DNA from: an uncultured Candidatus Saccharibacteria bacterium
Lineage (GTDB): Bacteria > Patescibacteriota > Saccharimonadia > Saccharimonadales > Saccharimonadaceae
NCBI GenBank assembly: GCA_946415265.1
Contig: CAMKRV010000004.1
Span: forward strand, 1 to 55,355
Length of the DNA: 55,355 nucleotides
Direction of reading: 5' to 3'
The notes below the pieces were generated by a model that saw nothing but the letters and a program-made list of their open reading frames with translations, was not told where the DNA came from and made no database searches. The translations under genes and the position numbers were made by a program. Shown here in pieces: positions 6,390 to 15,267 of this stretch; within the stretch, counting starts at the first letter, position 1; the number at the start of each line of letters is the position of its first letter.

Positions 6390-7646
6390 ATGAATAAGAT
6401 TTATAAAACTATTCTTGGTGTGTCTGCGGCAGCGGTAATGCTGGCAGGTACACTAACTCCTGTGATGGTAAGTGCTTGGGGTGATTCGGCAAATGGCCGT
6501 CCTAGCTATACAATCGCAGAAATCAACGAGGGTAAACTCGGTGATACTATTACGTTTAACTCAATTTCAGACGGTAAAATTGGGGAAGAAAAGAATTTCG
6601 TAGGTGCAAGAGTGGCATCTTCGGACGGGGCTTATAACACTAAGTCTATCAACGTAGAAGACGGGCAAATCTATACGATTCGTCTTTACGTACACAATAA
6701 CAACCCTAAGGGTACAGAAAGAATTGCTGAAAATGTGAAAGCAACTTTTTCTTTGCCTACTACGGTAGCAAAATCTCATACGATTATCGGGTACTTGGAT
6801 TCCTCCAATGCTACACCTACACGGTATTGGGATGAAGTAACGCTTGCCTCCAATGATAATTTCTATCTGGAATACATTGATGGTTCTGCTAAATATACCA
6901 ACGCTAAGCTTGGTACGGTGGCTTTGCCTAATGAGGTAATTACTTCTGGCGCAACACTAGGGTATGATAAGCTAGACGGTAAGATCCCAGGTTGTTACCA
7001 ATATGATGGTAACGTAACTATTCAGGTAAAGGTACATAAATCTGTATCGGCGAAGGTTTCTAAGCAAGTACGGATTAAAGGTACTAAAACTTGGAGTGAA
7101 TCTGTAAACGCTAAGGTGGGTGACGAAGTAGAATACCAGATCGAATACGTAAACTTACTTGCAGATCAAGTAAATGACGTGATGATTCGGGATATGTTGC
7201 CTACTAACGTGGAGTATGTGCAAAATTCCACTTACCTTTACAATACAGCCTATCCAAATGGTGTACAGCTTAAGGATAATACTTTGACAACTACTGGTAT
7301 TAATATCGGTAGCTATACGTCTAAAGGTAATGCTTATGTACGCTTTACTGGTAAAGTAGTAGATAAAACTTTGGCTTGTGGTGACAACCAGCTTATTAAC
7401 TGGGCGGCCTCTACTGTAAACGGTACGGTAACCAAAGATGATGCGTCTGTAATGGTAAAGAAGGATGGCGATGTCTGTAAAGATAAGCCGGTAAATCCTA
7501 CGCCAACTCCAGATAATCCTACCAATACACCTAGTACGATTGTAAGTACTGGTCCAGCTACGATCGTGACGGGTGCGGTGGGTGCTGGTTCGGTAGTGAC
7601 GATGCTTGGTTATTACATTGCTAGCCGTAAAAAGTTAATGAAATAA
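6390..7646 (+). CDS. Surface protein with DUF11-like domain and C-terminal anchor
   Basis: A 418-residue exported protein. Residues 1-29 form a signal peptide (basic start, AAAVMLAGTL core, VSAW cleavage region). Residues about 225-335 resemble a DUF11-type repeat, with VGDEVEYQIEYVN, a DMLPTNVEYV strand and INWAAST near its end; such domains are immunoglobulin-like stalks of cell-wall proteins. A Pro/Thr/Asn linker leads to VSTGP, a hydrophobic segment and the tail ASRKKLMK, the layout of a sortase substrate with a non-canonical motif, or simply a membrane anchor. The SD is AAAGAAAGG. A strong terminator follows. It is probably displayed on the envelope and may contact the host cell (inference). 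Confidence 0.75.
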   Translation: MNKIYKTILGVSAAAVMLAGTLTPVMVSAWGDSANGRPSYTIAEINEGKLGDTITFNSISDGKIGEEKNFVGARVASSDGAYNTKSINVEDGQIYTIRLYVHNNNPKGTERIAENVKATFSLPTTVAKSHTIIGYLDSSNATPTRYWDEVTLASNDNFYLEYIDGSAKYTNAKLGTVALPNEVITSGATLGYDKLDGKIPGCYQYDGNVTIQVKVHKSVSAKVSKQVRIKGTKTWSESVNAKVGDEVEYQIEYVNLLADQVNDVMIRDMLPTNVEYVQNSTYLYNTAYPNGVQLKDNTLTTTGINIGSYTSKGNAYVRFTGKVVDKTLACGDNQLINWAASTVNGTVTKDDASVMVKKDGDVCKDKPVNPTPTPDNPTNTPSTIVSTGPATIVTGAVGAGSVVTMLGYYIASRKKLMK

Positions 7647-7682
7647 GTTGACCGCTTCATAATAGGGCGGGAAATACTTAGA

Positions 7683-7717
7683 AAATCTCCTTAGGTTTAG
7701 GCCTAGGGAGATTTTTG
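7683..7717 (+). terminator. Terminator after DUF11-like surface gene
   Basis: A 13-bp stem AAATCTCC(T/C)TAGG with a short loop (7683-7714), followed by T residues. Confidence 0.92.
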
Positions 7718-7772
7718 TTGGGTGTTTTTTTTAAGTAGAGGCTTAATTGGAAGTTTTACATAAGGAAAGCTC

Positions 7773-7801
7773 TTGCGTTTTGGTGGGTGGTGGGGTAGAA
7801 T
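7773..7801 (+). promoter_or_regulatory. Promoter of the FISUMP gene
   Basis: TTGCGT (7773-7778), a 17-bp GT-rich spacer and TAGAAT (7796-7801). Confidence 0.6.
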
Positions 7802-7850
7802 AGAAATGGAATATTGTTATGTTTAGGTCGTAAAATAAAAAGGAGAAGAA

Positions 7851-9992
7851 GTGAATTTGCAACAACATCTAAGAAGTGAGCGAGCTCTGCGGCTAGCGGG
7901 GTTGGTAGCTTGTGGGGTGTTGCTGTTTTTGGCGGGGCTAATAATGTGTCCGCCGATGCAAGAAAACGAGGCTGATGCAACTACTGGTCAGGCTACTCCG
8001 GCGACTAGTTCAGTGACGTTAAGCATAGCGGATGGTCCTCTTTCTTTTGATCTAAAACCGATTTCGCCAGATGGAACTTTTGCAGAATCTGATGCGATGG
8101 AGATTACGGCATCTACGGATAGCTATAGTGGCTATACGCTAAGCATTGCGGCGCAGAATGGTGATAATGCTACGAAATTAATTAATACGGATACTACAAA
8201 CTGCCCGGTGACGGAGACTAAATGTTTTATTGCGCCACTCGGCAGTATTGTAACGAAGAGTGATTATGCCAGCCCAGCAGATAGCACGGCGGCGGCAGCT
8301 GTAAAAAATACGTGGGGCTTTAGCCCAAGTGAATATTTGGATGGAGGAACCAGTGTGGATAATAGCGCTACGGATGGTACGGAAAAATACTTACCAATAT
8401 CTACTTCGGCAACGAATTTGGCAAAAACAACTGTAGCTAATAGTAGTGACGCTTCAGATACTTACAGGATGAAAATTGGAGCTAGAGTGGGTGGCGATAT
8501 AATGATGGGTACATATGAAAATACTTTTGTGATTGCAGCAGTAGGAAATGGTGCGGCTTATACGATAAACTATGCGGATGGTAGTGGACAGGCTGATCCA
8601 TCTAGTATGCCAGGTACGCAGACGGGTACTTCTTATGAAACAACTATAGCTTTAAGCAATGTTCAGCCGACGAGGGCAGGATATTATTTTGCGGGATGGT
8701 GTAGTATGGAAACTAGTGATACTTCTTGTGGCGGTACTGTGTATCAGCCTGGTGGTAATTTTGGTATAGACCAAACCGCAAATGACAACACTATTAAGCT
8801 TTATGCGATGTGGACGGATTGTCAGGCTGGCACTATTTGCTACAAGGGCAACGGCAATACTGGTGGGTCTATGGGTGTCCAAAATGTAGGCACGTCTGCA
8901 ACTGAAGTTATGTTGTTGGCGTCTAACTTCCAGCGCACAGACTATGGCTTCCTGGGGTGGAGTACAGTAGAAAATCCGGTAATTGGTACGGATACAATAT
9001 ATGGCCCAATGGAGACAGTGAGTGGCCTAGATTTATCTATTTCTGGGATGAAATTGTATGCAGTGTGGAAGGAAGCGTCTACTACTCAGGCATATTTGCA
9101 AGATTGGACTGGGTGTAGTAATTTGATGCAAGTCACGTATAGTAATGGCGTGTTCACAGTGAGTGCAAATAGTTTCATAGCATTGAAAGATAAGCGCGAT
9201 AACCAGACTTATGCCGTGGCGAGATTGGCGGATGGTAACTGTTGGATGATAGAGAACTTGAGACTAGATACTGCAGGTACGGTAGGGAATAATATCAATG
9301 ATTCCAATGTGACTAACCAGAGTTTAGCACAGGGTTATGGCGGAGTGTTCAACGGTTTAGCTGATCCAGAAAATGCAAATTTTTCTGAGAATATAAATGC
9401 TAATAGCTTATATTATAGCGGGACGCAAAGTGGTGGTACGGCTTCTGTAGATATTGGCACTGATAAATATCCTGATTACCGTATGCCAAGATATAGAAAC
9501 GCTAGTACGGCTTCTCCAACTGTTAATCCTACCACGAATAATAATTATATGTATTCCTATGGTAATTATTATACTTGGGCGGCAGCCATAGCTGATACTA
9601 CATATTATGGTTCTACAAATGATCATACCACAGTGGAAACGTCTATTTGTCCGAAGGGATGGCATTTACCATACGGCAATAGTGGTAGCTCTGGCTCAAA
9701 CCTAGGTAACACAAAAGGTGGATATTATTATTTGAATCAACAAATGAGTGAGTATACTAATGGTGATGGTTTAAAGGAGTTCAGAAGCTTCCCGAATAAT
9801 TTCCTATTCTCCGGCGTCGCCTACCTTAGTGATATTAACTATCGCGGCTCGCACGGGTACTACTGGTCCTCTTCCGCGAATAATGCCACCTACGCCTATA
9901 GCCTGTACCTCGACAGTTCGGATCTCTACCCAGGTACGTTTAGCGCTTATAAGTTCTTCGGCTTTCCCGTCCGTTGTGTAGTTGGCTCTTAA
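7851..9992 (+). CDS. Secreted InlB-repeat/FISUMP surface protein
   Basis: 713 residues, GTG start with AAGGAG nine bases upstream. Residues 17-33 are a signal anchor. Residues about 45-230 form an extracellular region of beta type. Two InlB-like B repeats follow (about 235-325 and 330-407), each with a GY/GF-x-GW core and ending in LYAMW or LYAVW. The rest is a FISUMP (Fibrobacter succinogenes major paralogous) domain: QTYAVARLADGNCWMIENLRLD, CPKGWHLPYG, YYWSSS and a terminal GFPVRCVVG, a C-type-lectin-like fold. There is no C-terminal anchor. The last 70 codons switch to C-ending, GC-rich codons, unlike the rest of the gene, pointing to an exchanged or diversified 3' cassette. The role is probably binding to a host or neighbouring cell. 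Confidence 0.85.
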   Translation: MNLQQHLRSERALRLAGLVACGVLLFLAGLIMCPPMQENEADATTGQATPATSSVTLSIADGPLSFDLKPISPDGTFAESDAMEITASTDSYSGYTLSIAAQNGDNATKLINTDTTNCPVTETKCFIAPLGSIVTKSDYASPADSTAAAAVKNTWGFSPSEYLDGGTSVDNSATDGTEKYLPISTSATNLAKTTVANSSDASDTYRMKIGARVGGDIMMGTYENTFVIAAVGNGAAYTINYADGSGQADPSSMPGTQTGTSYETTIALSNVQPTRAGYYFAGWCSMETSDTSCGGTVYQPGGNFGIDQTANDNTIKLYAMWTDCQAGTICYKGNGNTGGSMGVQNVGTSATEVMLLASNFQRTDYGFLGWSTVENPVIGTDTIYGPMETVSGLDLSISGMKLYAVWKEASTTQAYLQDWTGCSNLMQVTYSNGVFTVSANSFIALKDKRDNQTYAVARLADGNCWMIENLRLDTAGTVGNNINDSNVTNQSLAQGYGGVFNGLADPENANFSENINANSLYYSGTQSGGTASVDIGTDKYPDYRMPRYRNASTASPTVNPTTNNNYMYSYGNYYTWAAAIADTTYYGSTNDHTTVETSICPKGWHLPYGNSGSSGSNLGNTKGGYYYLNQQMSEYTNGDGLKEFRSFPNNFLFSGVAYLSDINYRGSHGYYWSSSANNATYAYSLYLDSSDLYPGTFSAYKFFGFPVRCVVGS

Positions 9993-10045
9993 GGTTTGTT
10001 TCCCTCCGAGCCTCGTGAGCCCGCCTTCTCTTGGCGAGACAGTGT
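9790..10045 (+). other. Compositionally distinct 3' cassette of the FISUMP gene
   Basis: From about 9790 the sequence changes from AT-rich codons (GAT, GGT, AAT) to C-ending ones (TTC, GGC, GTC, GCC, TAC, CTC). The change continues past the stop to about 10045, where CGCC-TTCTCTT-GGCG can form a short hairpin. The segment covers the ligand-binding end of the lectin-like fold. The 66-bp convergent gap to folD holds nothing else. Confidence 0.6.
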
Positions 10046-10058
10046 TGTAATTTTGATG

Positions 10059-10841
10059 TTATCGAGCGGCTTGGAGTAGGTGATCAAAAAGACAAGTGAT
10101 AGTGAGGGGACCAACACCGCCCACTACTGGAGTGATGGCGGTGAGATCTTTTCTGGTGTATAGTTCGGGGGCGAAGTCGCCTTTTATTACCCCATCTTCG
10201 CTGGCGGTGCCAGCATCTATAAGAGTGGCGCCAGGGGAGATGAAATCACTAGATATCAACCCCGGTACGCCCGTGGCTGATATGATTATATCAAAACTCT
10301 TAAGGTTTGTCAAGTCATCGCCGCGATGGAAGAGGGAAACATTGTAATTTGAAGTTTGAAAGATGCGGTAGAGTGGGGCGCCGACTAGCTTGCCACGGCC
10401 AACGATGGCGATTTTTTTGCTTTCTAATTTAATATCATAGCCAGCTAGAAGCCAAAGGATGGCGGTGGCGGTGGCGGAATCGTACTTGGCGTGTTGGCCT
10501 AGACCATCGACGTCTTTTGTGGGGGCGATGAGGTTGCAGAGTTCGTCGGTTTTTTCTTTTTCTAAGATGGGGAGCTGGAGGATGATGCCACTGACGGTGG
10601 AGTCTTCATTGGCGGACTGAATTTTGGTGGCGATTTCGACGGTGTCTTTGGCAAGGTAATCTTCTACTTCTACGCCGATATCTTCGCCATATTTGATTTT
10701 AAGATTGACATACTTAGTGATGACGGGATTATTGCTATCACGGATAATGAGGAGCTTGGGCTTACTTTCAAGGCTGGCTACCTGGTGAGCTTGACGCTCC
10801 TTAATAAAACTAGCGAGATCTCTACCGTTTAAAGATTTCAT
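10059..10841 (-). CDS. folD: Methylenetetrahydrofolate dehydrogenase/cyclohydrolase
   Basis: Bifunctional cytoplasmic enzyme that oxidises methylene-THF to methenyl-THF and hydrolyses it to formyl-THF, supplying one-carbon units. The catalytic lysine region reads YVNLKIKYGEDIGV, the GIILQLPIL loop provides the substrate-side glutamine, PTKDVDG is the signature turn, and VGRGKLVGAPL is the NAD(P)-binding loop (GRSxxVG in most members). At 260 residues it is shorter than the usual 280-300, mainly at the N-terminus. Its ATG overlaps the murB stop by one base (TAATG), so translation is coupled. Confidence 0.93.
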   Translation of the reverse strand: MKSLNGRDLASFIKERQAHQVASLESKPKLLIIRDSNNPVITKYVNLKIKYGEDIGVEVEDYLAKDTVEIATKIQSANEDSTVSGIILQLPILEKEKTDELCNLIAPTKDVDGLGQHAKYDSATATAILWLLAGYDIKLESKKIAIVGRGKLVGAPLYRIFQTSNYNVSLFHRGDDLTNLKSFDIIISATGVPGLISSDFISPGATLIDAGTASEDGVIKGDFAPELYTRKDLTAITPVVGGVGPLTITCLFDHLLQAAR

Positions 10842-11881
10842 TAGTTGACTCCTGGGATTTTGATGGGTGGGTTGATGATTTCTACGGGTTCTTGTTCTAG
10901 CCAGTAGCCGTAAGTATCGTAGACTTTGTTCACGATTTCTTCGCGGGCGGCGGCGAGATCTTGGTAAGATTTGGCGGATTCGTTGATGAGAACGAGTGCG
11001 GCTTTGGGGTTGACGCGGAAACCATGGAGAAGTTTATCGGAAAAACCGGCTTTTTCGATAAACCAGCCAGAATTGATTTTGTAGCCGTCTTTGCCGTGGT
11101 AGACTGGATAACCTTTGGCTTCGGCGATTTCGGCTTCTGGTTCTGTGAGATAGATATTTTTAAAGAAGGAGCCGGAGCTGGCTTTCTCTAGTGGATCTGG
11201 GAGTTTATCGGCGCGGATGGCACTGACGATGGCACGAATGCCCTGGGGGCTAAAATCTTTGATATTGTGATCTGAAGCGTATTTTTCGATAGAGCGATAG
11301 AAAGGGGGTTCCATTTGGCCGGAAGTAAGATGTAGGGTGATGGAGATGACAAAGTAGCGATTTTTTTCGGTGGTGTTGAGAATGCTTTTACGGTAAGAAA
11401 AACCGAGATCGTCATGAGAGAGTGTCTTGAAGGTGTGGCTTGCGGTATCGTAGACTTCGATAGATTCTAAAGTATCGGCGATTTCTTGACCGTAAGCACC
11501 GATGTTTTGTACGGGGGCAGCACCGGTGAGACCGGGGATTTTGCTGAGGGCTTCAATACCAGTGAGGCCTTTTTTGCAGGCGTATTCTACGACGTTATCC
11601 CAATATTCGCCGCCCATAATGGTGAGGTTGACGCCATCTGGTGTGGGCGTTTCTGAAATGCCATGCATACGGTTGATGATGATGGCGCCGCTAAAGCCTT
11701 CATCGTGGCCGATGGTGTTGGCGCCGTAGCCGAGTATAAAAGTGGGCATATTATAAGTGGCGGCAAAATCGTAAGCATCAGGGATTTCTTCGGGGCGTTC
11801 AATTTCTAAGACATAGCGAGCTGGGCCGCCCAGGCGCATGGTAGTAAGACTGGAAATTAAGATATTTTCGTTAACGCGCAT
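10841..11881 (-). CDS. murB: UDP-N-acetylenolpyruvoylglucosamine reductase
   Basis: FAD enzyme reducing UDP-GlcNAc-enolpyruvate to UDP-MurNAc with NADPH. The FAD-binding domain starts with NTTxRxGG-like SSLTTMRLGGPARYV and has the GYGANTIG loop and IPGLTGAAPVQNIGAYGQE. YRKSI contains the catalytic arginine, ASSGSFFKN the proton-donating serine, and EPVEI the C-terminal glutamate. The length (346) is like E. coli-type MurB. A minus-strand TATAAT (11891-11896) lies nine bases before the ATG, so the leader is nearly absent. Together with murC elsewhere in the window this shows the cell makes its own peptidoglycan precursor. Confidence 0.95.
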   Translation of the reverse strand: MRVNENILISSLTTMRLGGPARYVLEIERPEEIPDAYDFAATYNMPTFILGYGANTIGHDEGFSGAIIINRMHGISETPTPDGVNLTIMGGEYWDNVVEYACKKGLTGIEALSKIPGLTGAAPVQNIGAYGQEIADTLESIEVYDTASHTFKTLSHDDLGFSYRKSILNTTEKNRYFVISITLHLTSGQMEPPFYRSIEKYASDHNIKDFSPQGIRAIVSAIRADKLPDPLEKASSGSFFKNIYLTEPEAEIAEAKGYPVYHGKDGYKINSGWFIEKAGFSDKLLHGFRVNPKAALVLINESAKSYQDLAAAREEIVNKVYDTYGYWLEQEPVEIINPPIKIPGVN

Positions 11882-12070
11882 AATAATGAAATTATAACAT
11901 ATTTTGGTGTGAAAATTAAGCTTAGGCGGAATAGAGATAGGCAGAAGCGTAATAATTTATGAAGTGTAGTTTTCGCTGGGGGTTGAATTTTGCAATAGGG
12001 TGTGATAAGTAAAGGCCAGGAAATAGGGGTGGCGTATGTTAAAACAATGGTAAGGAGAAAGGAGGGTTTT

Positions 12071-12145
12071 ATGATGTTTGAAGTTGAAGAAATAAAAATC
12101 GCTGTCAAACTCAAAAAGATTCGTCGTAAGAACGGCGAATCATAA
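12071..12145 (+). CDS. 24-codon small ORF upstream of recA
   Basis: The 365-bp gap between murB and recA contains this reading frame (MMFEVEEIKIAVKLKKIRRK and four more residues). It has an unusually strong Shine-Dalgarno, GGAGAAAGGAGG, and upstream TTGAAT-17 bp-TAAGTA whose spacer ends in GTGTGA like other promoters here. The last codons form a hairpin (GATTCG/CGAATC, 12119-12142). The peptide is amphipathic and basic. It could be a leader peptide tied to recA or an independent small protein; nothing in sequence decides. Further on, TATAAT at 12160 and 12218 may start recA transcripts. Confidence 0.45.
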   Translation: MMFEVEEIKIAVKLKKIRRKNGES

Positions 12146-12246
12146 CAAAACCTAACTGATATAATCCTACCATACGAGATCGTGAAAGTCAACTCTATTT
12201 TCTAACCAGATTTATTATATAATATAAAAAGAAAGGTAATACTATT

Positions 12247-13272
12247 ATGGCGAAAAAAGATGCGGTGGCAGAAAATAAAAAAGATAAACAGGAAGACGGC
12301 AAAAACGAAGCGCTGAAATTAGCAATTGCACAGATTACGAAGCAATTTGGCGACGGTTCAATCATGAAGCTGGGGGAAACACCAAAGATGGATGTAGAGC
12401 TTTTACCTTCAGGCTCTCTTTCTTTAGATTTAGCACTTGGTGGAGGCTGGCCAAAAGGGCGGATTATCGAAATCTACGGACCGGAATCTTCTGGTAAAAC
12501 GACTTTGGCGCTTCATGCAATTGCTGAGATGCAAAAACAGGGTGGCCAGGCGGCGTTTATCGATGCGGAGCATGCTTTGGATCCGGCATACGCCAAAAAA
12601 ATCGGGGTAGATACGGCAAATCTATTAATATCACAGCCAGATAACGGTGAGCAGGCGCTAGAGATTTGTGAAACTTTGGTGCGTTCTAATGCAGTAGACC
12701 TTATTGTGGTGGACTCGGTGGCGGCTTTGGTGCCACAGGCTGAGATTGACGGCGATATGGGTGATGCGCAGATGGGGCTTCAGGCGCGACTAATGAGCCA
12801 GGCCATGCGTAAACTCACGGGTATTATTTCTAAATCGCGTGCGACAGTGATATTCATCAACCAGATTCGGATGAAGATTGGTGTGATGTTTGGTAATCCA
12901 GAGACTACTACTGGTGGTAATGCGTTGAAATTTTATGCTTCGGTGCGGGTGGACATTCGGCGAATCGGGCAAATTAAGGATGGTGATAACATTGCTGGTA
13001 ACCGCACTAAAATTAAGGTAGTGAAAAACAAGATTGCGGCGCCATTCCGCACGGCGGAGTTTGACATTATGTATAATGAAGGAATCTCTAAAACTGGGGA
13101 TATTCTGGATCTTGGCGTGCAATATGGCGTACTAGATAAGGCTGGAGCATTTATTAAATATAATGGCGAAACTTTGGGGCAAGGGCGCGAAGCGGTGAAG
13201 AGGTTATTCCGCGAAAAACCAGAGTTGATGGAAGAGATTGAAAAGAAGGTGCGTGAAAAGGCGGTAGAGTAA
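12247..13272 (+). CDS. recA: Recombinase RecA
   Basis: ATP-dependent strand-exchange protein of homologous recombination. Walker [10 protein letters not shown] is near residue 77, Walker [11 protein letters not shown] near 151, the L2 DNA-binding loop follows the [21 protein letters not shown] segment, and the C-terminal domain is short. At 341 residues it is typical. A lysine-rich N-terminal extension of about 20 residues is present. GAAAGG serves as the ribosome site. It leads a recA-NUDIX-recX cluster with overlapping stop and start codons. Confidence 0.99.
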   Translation: MAKKDAVAENKKDKQEDGKNEALKLAIAQITKQFGDGSIMKLGETPKMDVELLPSGSLSLDLALGGGWPKGRIIEIYGPESSGKTTLALHAIAEMQKQGGQAAFIDAEHALDPAYAKKIGVDTANLLISQPDNGEQALEICETLVRSNAVDLIVVDSVAALVPQAEIDGDMGDAQMGLQARLMSQAMRKLTGIISKSRATVIFINQIRMKIGVMFGNPETTTGGNALKFYASVRVDIRRIGQIKDGDNIAGNRTKIKVVKNKIAAPFRTAEFDIMYNEGISKTGDILDLGVQYGVLDKAGAFIKYNGETLGQGREAVKRLFREKPELMEEIEKKVREKAVE

Positions 13273-13835
13273 TGCATCACGACGAAAAGTGGCAAGAGTT
13301 TCATCAAAATGGTGAGCGAATAATAAACGGGGGACGTTTGCCTGAGAGAGGAAATCCTAAGCGTGACGGGGAAAATGTGTGGGTAGGGACGACTATTTTG
13401 TGGCTGTATCGTAAGTCTAGAAATGGGATTGAGATACTTTTCCAAAAGAGGTCACATTTTGTGGATCATAACCCAGATAAATGGGATGTTTCAGCGGGTG
13501 GGCATATAAATTATCAGGAAGATATTGCTGATGCTGCGGTTCGCGAGGCGAGAGAAGAAATAGGAATAGACATTGAGAAAGAAAAACTGAAATATTCATT
13601 TTCCCTGGCGGGCTCTAGCGGATATAATTTGTTGATATATGGATATTTTTATGATTGGACGGGGAGAGAAGACGATTTTCACTTTGATGACAATGAAGTT
13701 TCGGAAGTGAAGTGGGTATCACTTGAAGATTTTGATGAGTTCGTAAAAGGGGATGACGTGAAGAGGCCACTGAAAGGAGCGTATCATACTTTGGGGTTGA
13801 CGAAATATTGGTTAGAGTATTATGGAAATCTATAA
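13272..13835 (+). CDS. NUDIX hydrolase (IPP-isomerase-like)
   Basis: 187 residues with an intact Nudix box, GHINYQE-x7-REAREEIGI, for metal-dependent cleavage of nucleoside diphosphate-X compounds. The flanking sequence (ILFQKRSHFVDHNPDKWDVSAGGH) resembles the subgroup related to isopentenyl-diphosphate isomerase, but the isomerase cysteine is not evident, so a hydrolase role such as house-cleaning of modified nucleotides is more likely. The start overlaps the recA stop by one base, and the end overlaps the recX frame, so it is part of the recombination operon. Confidence 0.85.
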   Translation: MHHDEKWQEFHQNGERIINGGRLPERGNPKRDGENVWVGTTILWLYRKSRNGIEILFQKRSHFVDHNPDKWDVSAGGHINYQEDIADAAVREAREEIGIDIEKEKLKYSFSLAGSSGYNLLIYGYFYDWTGREDDFHFDDNEVSEVKWVSLEDFDEFVKGDDVKRPLKGAYHTLGLTKYWLEYYGNL

Positions 13836-14664
13836 GCTGGGCGATGAAATTCCGGAGAAGAATTCGGTAAACTTGACAAAAAAGCATAAGCGTGATATAA
13901 TGCAGGTAGAAGTGCTGAGGAGCGCGGGGGTTTCTGGTGACGGGTTAAAAATCACTGATATTAAACAAGCGGTGAGGAATGAAAATCGGGTAAATATTTA
14001 TATAAATGGTAAATATGCCTTCTCGCTGGATGTGGCACAAGTGGTAGATATGGGGGTAAAGATTGGGCGAGCGATTAGCGAAGAGGAATTGGCGGATTAT
14101 AAGAAAGCGAGCGAATTTGGCAAGGCTTACCAGAGGGCTTTGGAATGGGTGCTAATGCGGCCTAGAAGCGTGCGTGAACTAAAGGACTACTTGAAGCGGA
14201 GAGAGATACAGGGCGAGGCAAAAGAAAGAAAAAAAGTTTGGGAAAGAGACCGCGAAATTGCGGATTTGATTGCGAGGGGCGAAGAGGTGGATGCGAAACG
14301 ATTAGAAAAGAGAGCAGAACGAACGAAGAATAGGGTGAAGTATGATTTTAAGGATCTAATTCTAGAAAGATTGGTGGAACGAGGCTATGTGGATGACGCT
14401 AAATTTGCACGGTATTATGTAGAGAATCGATTTGTAAAAAAAGGTGTGTCACGCAAAAGATTGAAGATGGAACTGATGAAAAAGGGGATTTCGCAGGAAA
14501 TTATTGATGAGGTACTGAGCGAGCGAAATGACGAAGAAGAGATTTTGAAAATAATTGCAAAAAAACGGCCAAAATATACGGACGAGAAATTGGTGGCTTA
14601 TCTTTGTCGACAAGGATTTTTGTATGATTTGGCGCGAGATTTAGTAGAAAAAACAGAAGGTTAA
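13822..14664 (+). CDS. recX: RecX-family regulator of RecA
   Basis: RecX proteins bind along the RecA filament and limit its activity. Three-helix RecX repeats are visible around RALEWVLMRPRSVRELKDYLKRR, DLILERLVERGYVDDAKFARYYVENR and RKRLKMELMKKGISQEIIDEVL. Between the first and second lies a charged insert of about 50 residues rich in E, R and K. The family domain begins near LKITDIKQAV (residue 42). A perfect promoter lies inside the first 27 codons (13873-13901), so a shorter protein starting at GTG 13912 may also be made. The long form overlaps the NUDIX gene by 14 bases. The 3' end overlaps the convergent PRC-barrel gene by 4 bases. Confidence 0.85.
   Translation: MEIYKLGDEIPEKNSVNLTKKHKRDIMQVEVLRSAGVSGDGLKITDIKQAVRNENRVNIYINGKYAFSLDVAQVVDMGVKIGRAISEEELADYKKASEFGKAYQRALEWVLMRPRSVRELKDYLKRREIQGEAKERKKVWERDREIADLIARGEEVDAKRLEKRAERTKNRVKYDFKDLILERLVERGYVDDAKFARYYVENRFVKKGVSRKRLKMELMKKGISQEIIDEVLSERNDEEEILKIIAKKRPKYTDEKLVAYLCRQGFLYDLARDLVEKTEG
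13873..13901 (+). promoter_or_regulatory. Consensus promoter inside the recX 5' end
   Basis: TTGACA, a 17-bp spacer containing GCATAAGCGTGA, and TATAAT. It is embedded in coding sequence, so it would transcribe recX independently of recA. The spacer shares AAGCATAAG-GTGAT with the promoter before ruvA. Confidence 0.85.
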
Positions 14665-15260
14665 TCTTTGGATTTTTTGATGTCTGCCGGGGCGAAGCCG
14701 GGCTGTTTCTCACGAAATGGATTGACGAAATTAGGAACGAAATCCTCTGTTTCGGCTTTCTTTTTGATGGTTTTTTCTTCGTCTTTTACGATAACCTTGT
14801 AATCGGTGATTTCGACAATTTCTTTACGATGAATAGTAAGTTCTGGATCAATGAAACTTTTGAGGGCCGGACGATGAACAATGAGCTGCTGGACGACGAA
14901 ATCGTCTGAGGTGACAGTATAATCCATAACTTTGCCAAGCTTACTGCCTTTTTTGCTTTCCACTTTTAGACCTATGAGGCTAAAATTGAGCGCGAGGATT
15001 TTGCTGATTTTGACAACATCCTCGGAATCTATAAATTCGTCGGCACTATCAATTACCATGCCAAAATTAGAGTATTCGCGTATGCTAGAAGTAGCTAGAA
15101 GATTAGCGCCGGTGCGAGGAATAGGGCCGCCTTCGGCACGAAAAGCGATGATTTTGAGGGTATCTGGATCTATAATGCATTCTGATACGCGGCCAATGGC
15201 GCCGCTGGCTTGCATACTAAGAATAGGGGTACCGATTAATTTGCTTGCGGTAACTAACAT
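14661..15260 (-). CDS. PRC-barrel domain protein
   Basis: 199 residues with two PRC-barrel-like units: residues about 1-75 (KLIGTPILSMQASGAIGRVSECIIDPDTLKI style strand pattern) and 90-160 (IGLKVESKKGSKLGKVMDYTV). PRC barrels are small beta folds found in RimM and in photosynthetic reaction-centre H subunits. Stand-alone double-PRC proteins are common but not well understood. The C-terminus is charged. A minus-strand TATAAT lies six bases before the ATG, inside the end of truB, so the gene is leaderless and separately transcribed from truB. Confidence 0.8.
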   Translation of the reverse strand: MLVTASKLIGTPILSMQASGAIGRVSECIIDPDTLKIIAFRAEGGPIPRTGANLLATSSIREYSNFGMVIDSADEFIDSEDVVKISKILALNFSLIGLKVESKKGSKLGKVMDYTVTSDDFVVQQLIVHRPALKSFIDPELTIHRKEIVEITDYKVIVKDEEKTIKKKAETEDFVPNFVNPFREKQPGFAPADIKKSKD

Positions 15261-15267
15261 AGATTAA

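Noticed and set aside
7851-10058. A complete diversity-generating retroelement
   Set aside because: No reverse transcriptase (YxDD-type) ORF, accessory gene or template repeat is present in the window; only the target-like 3' end is seen.
12933-13445. 170-residue minus-strand ORF over recA and NUDIX
   Set aside because: Shadow of two well-supported genes; composition is not protein-like.
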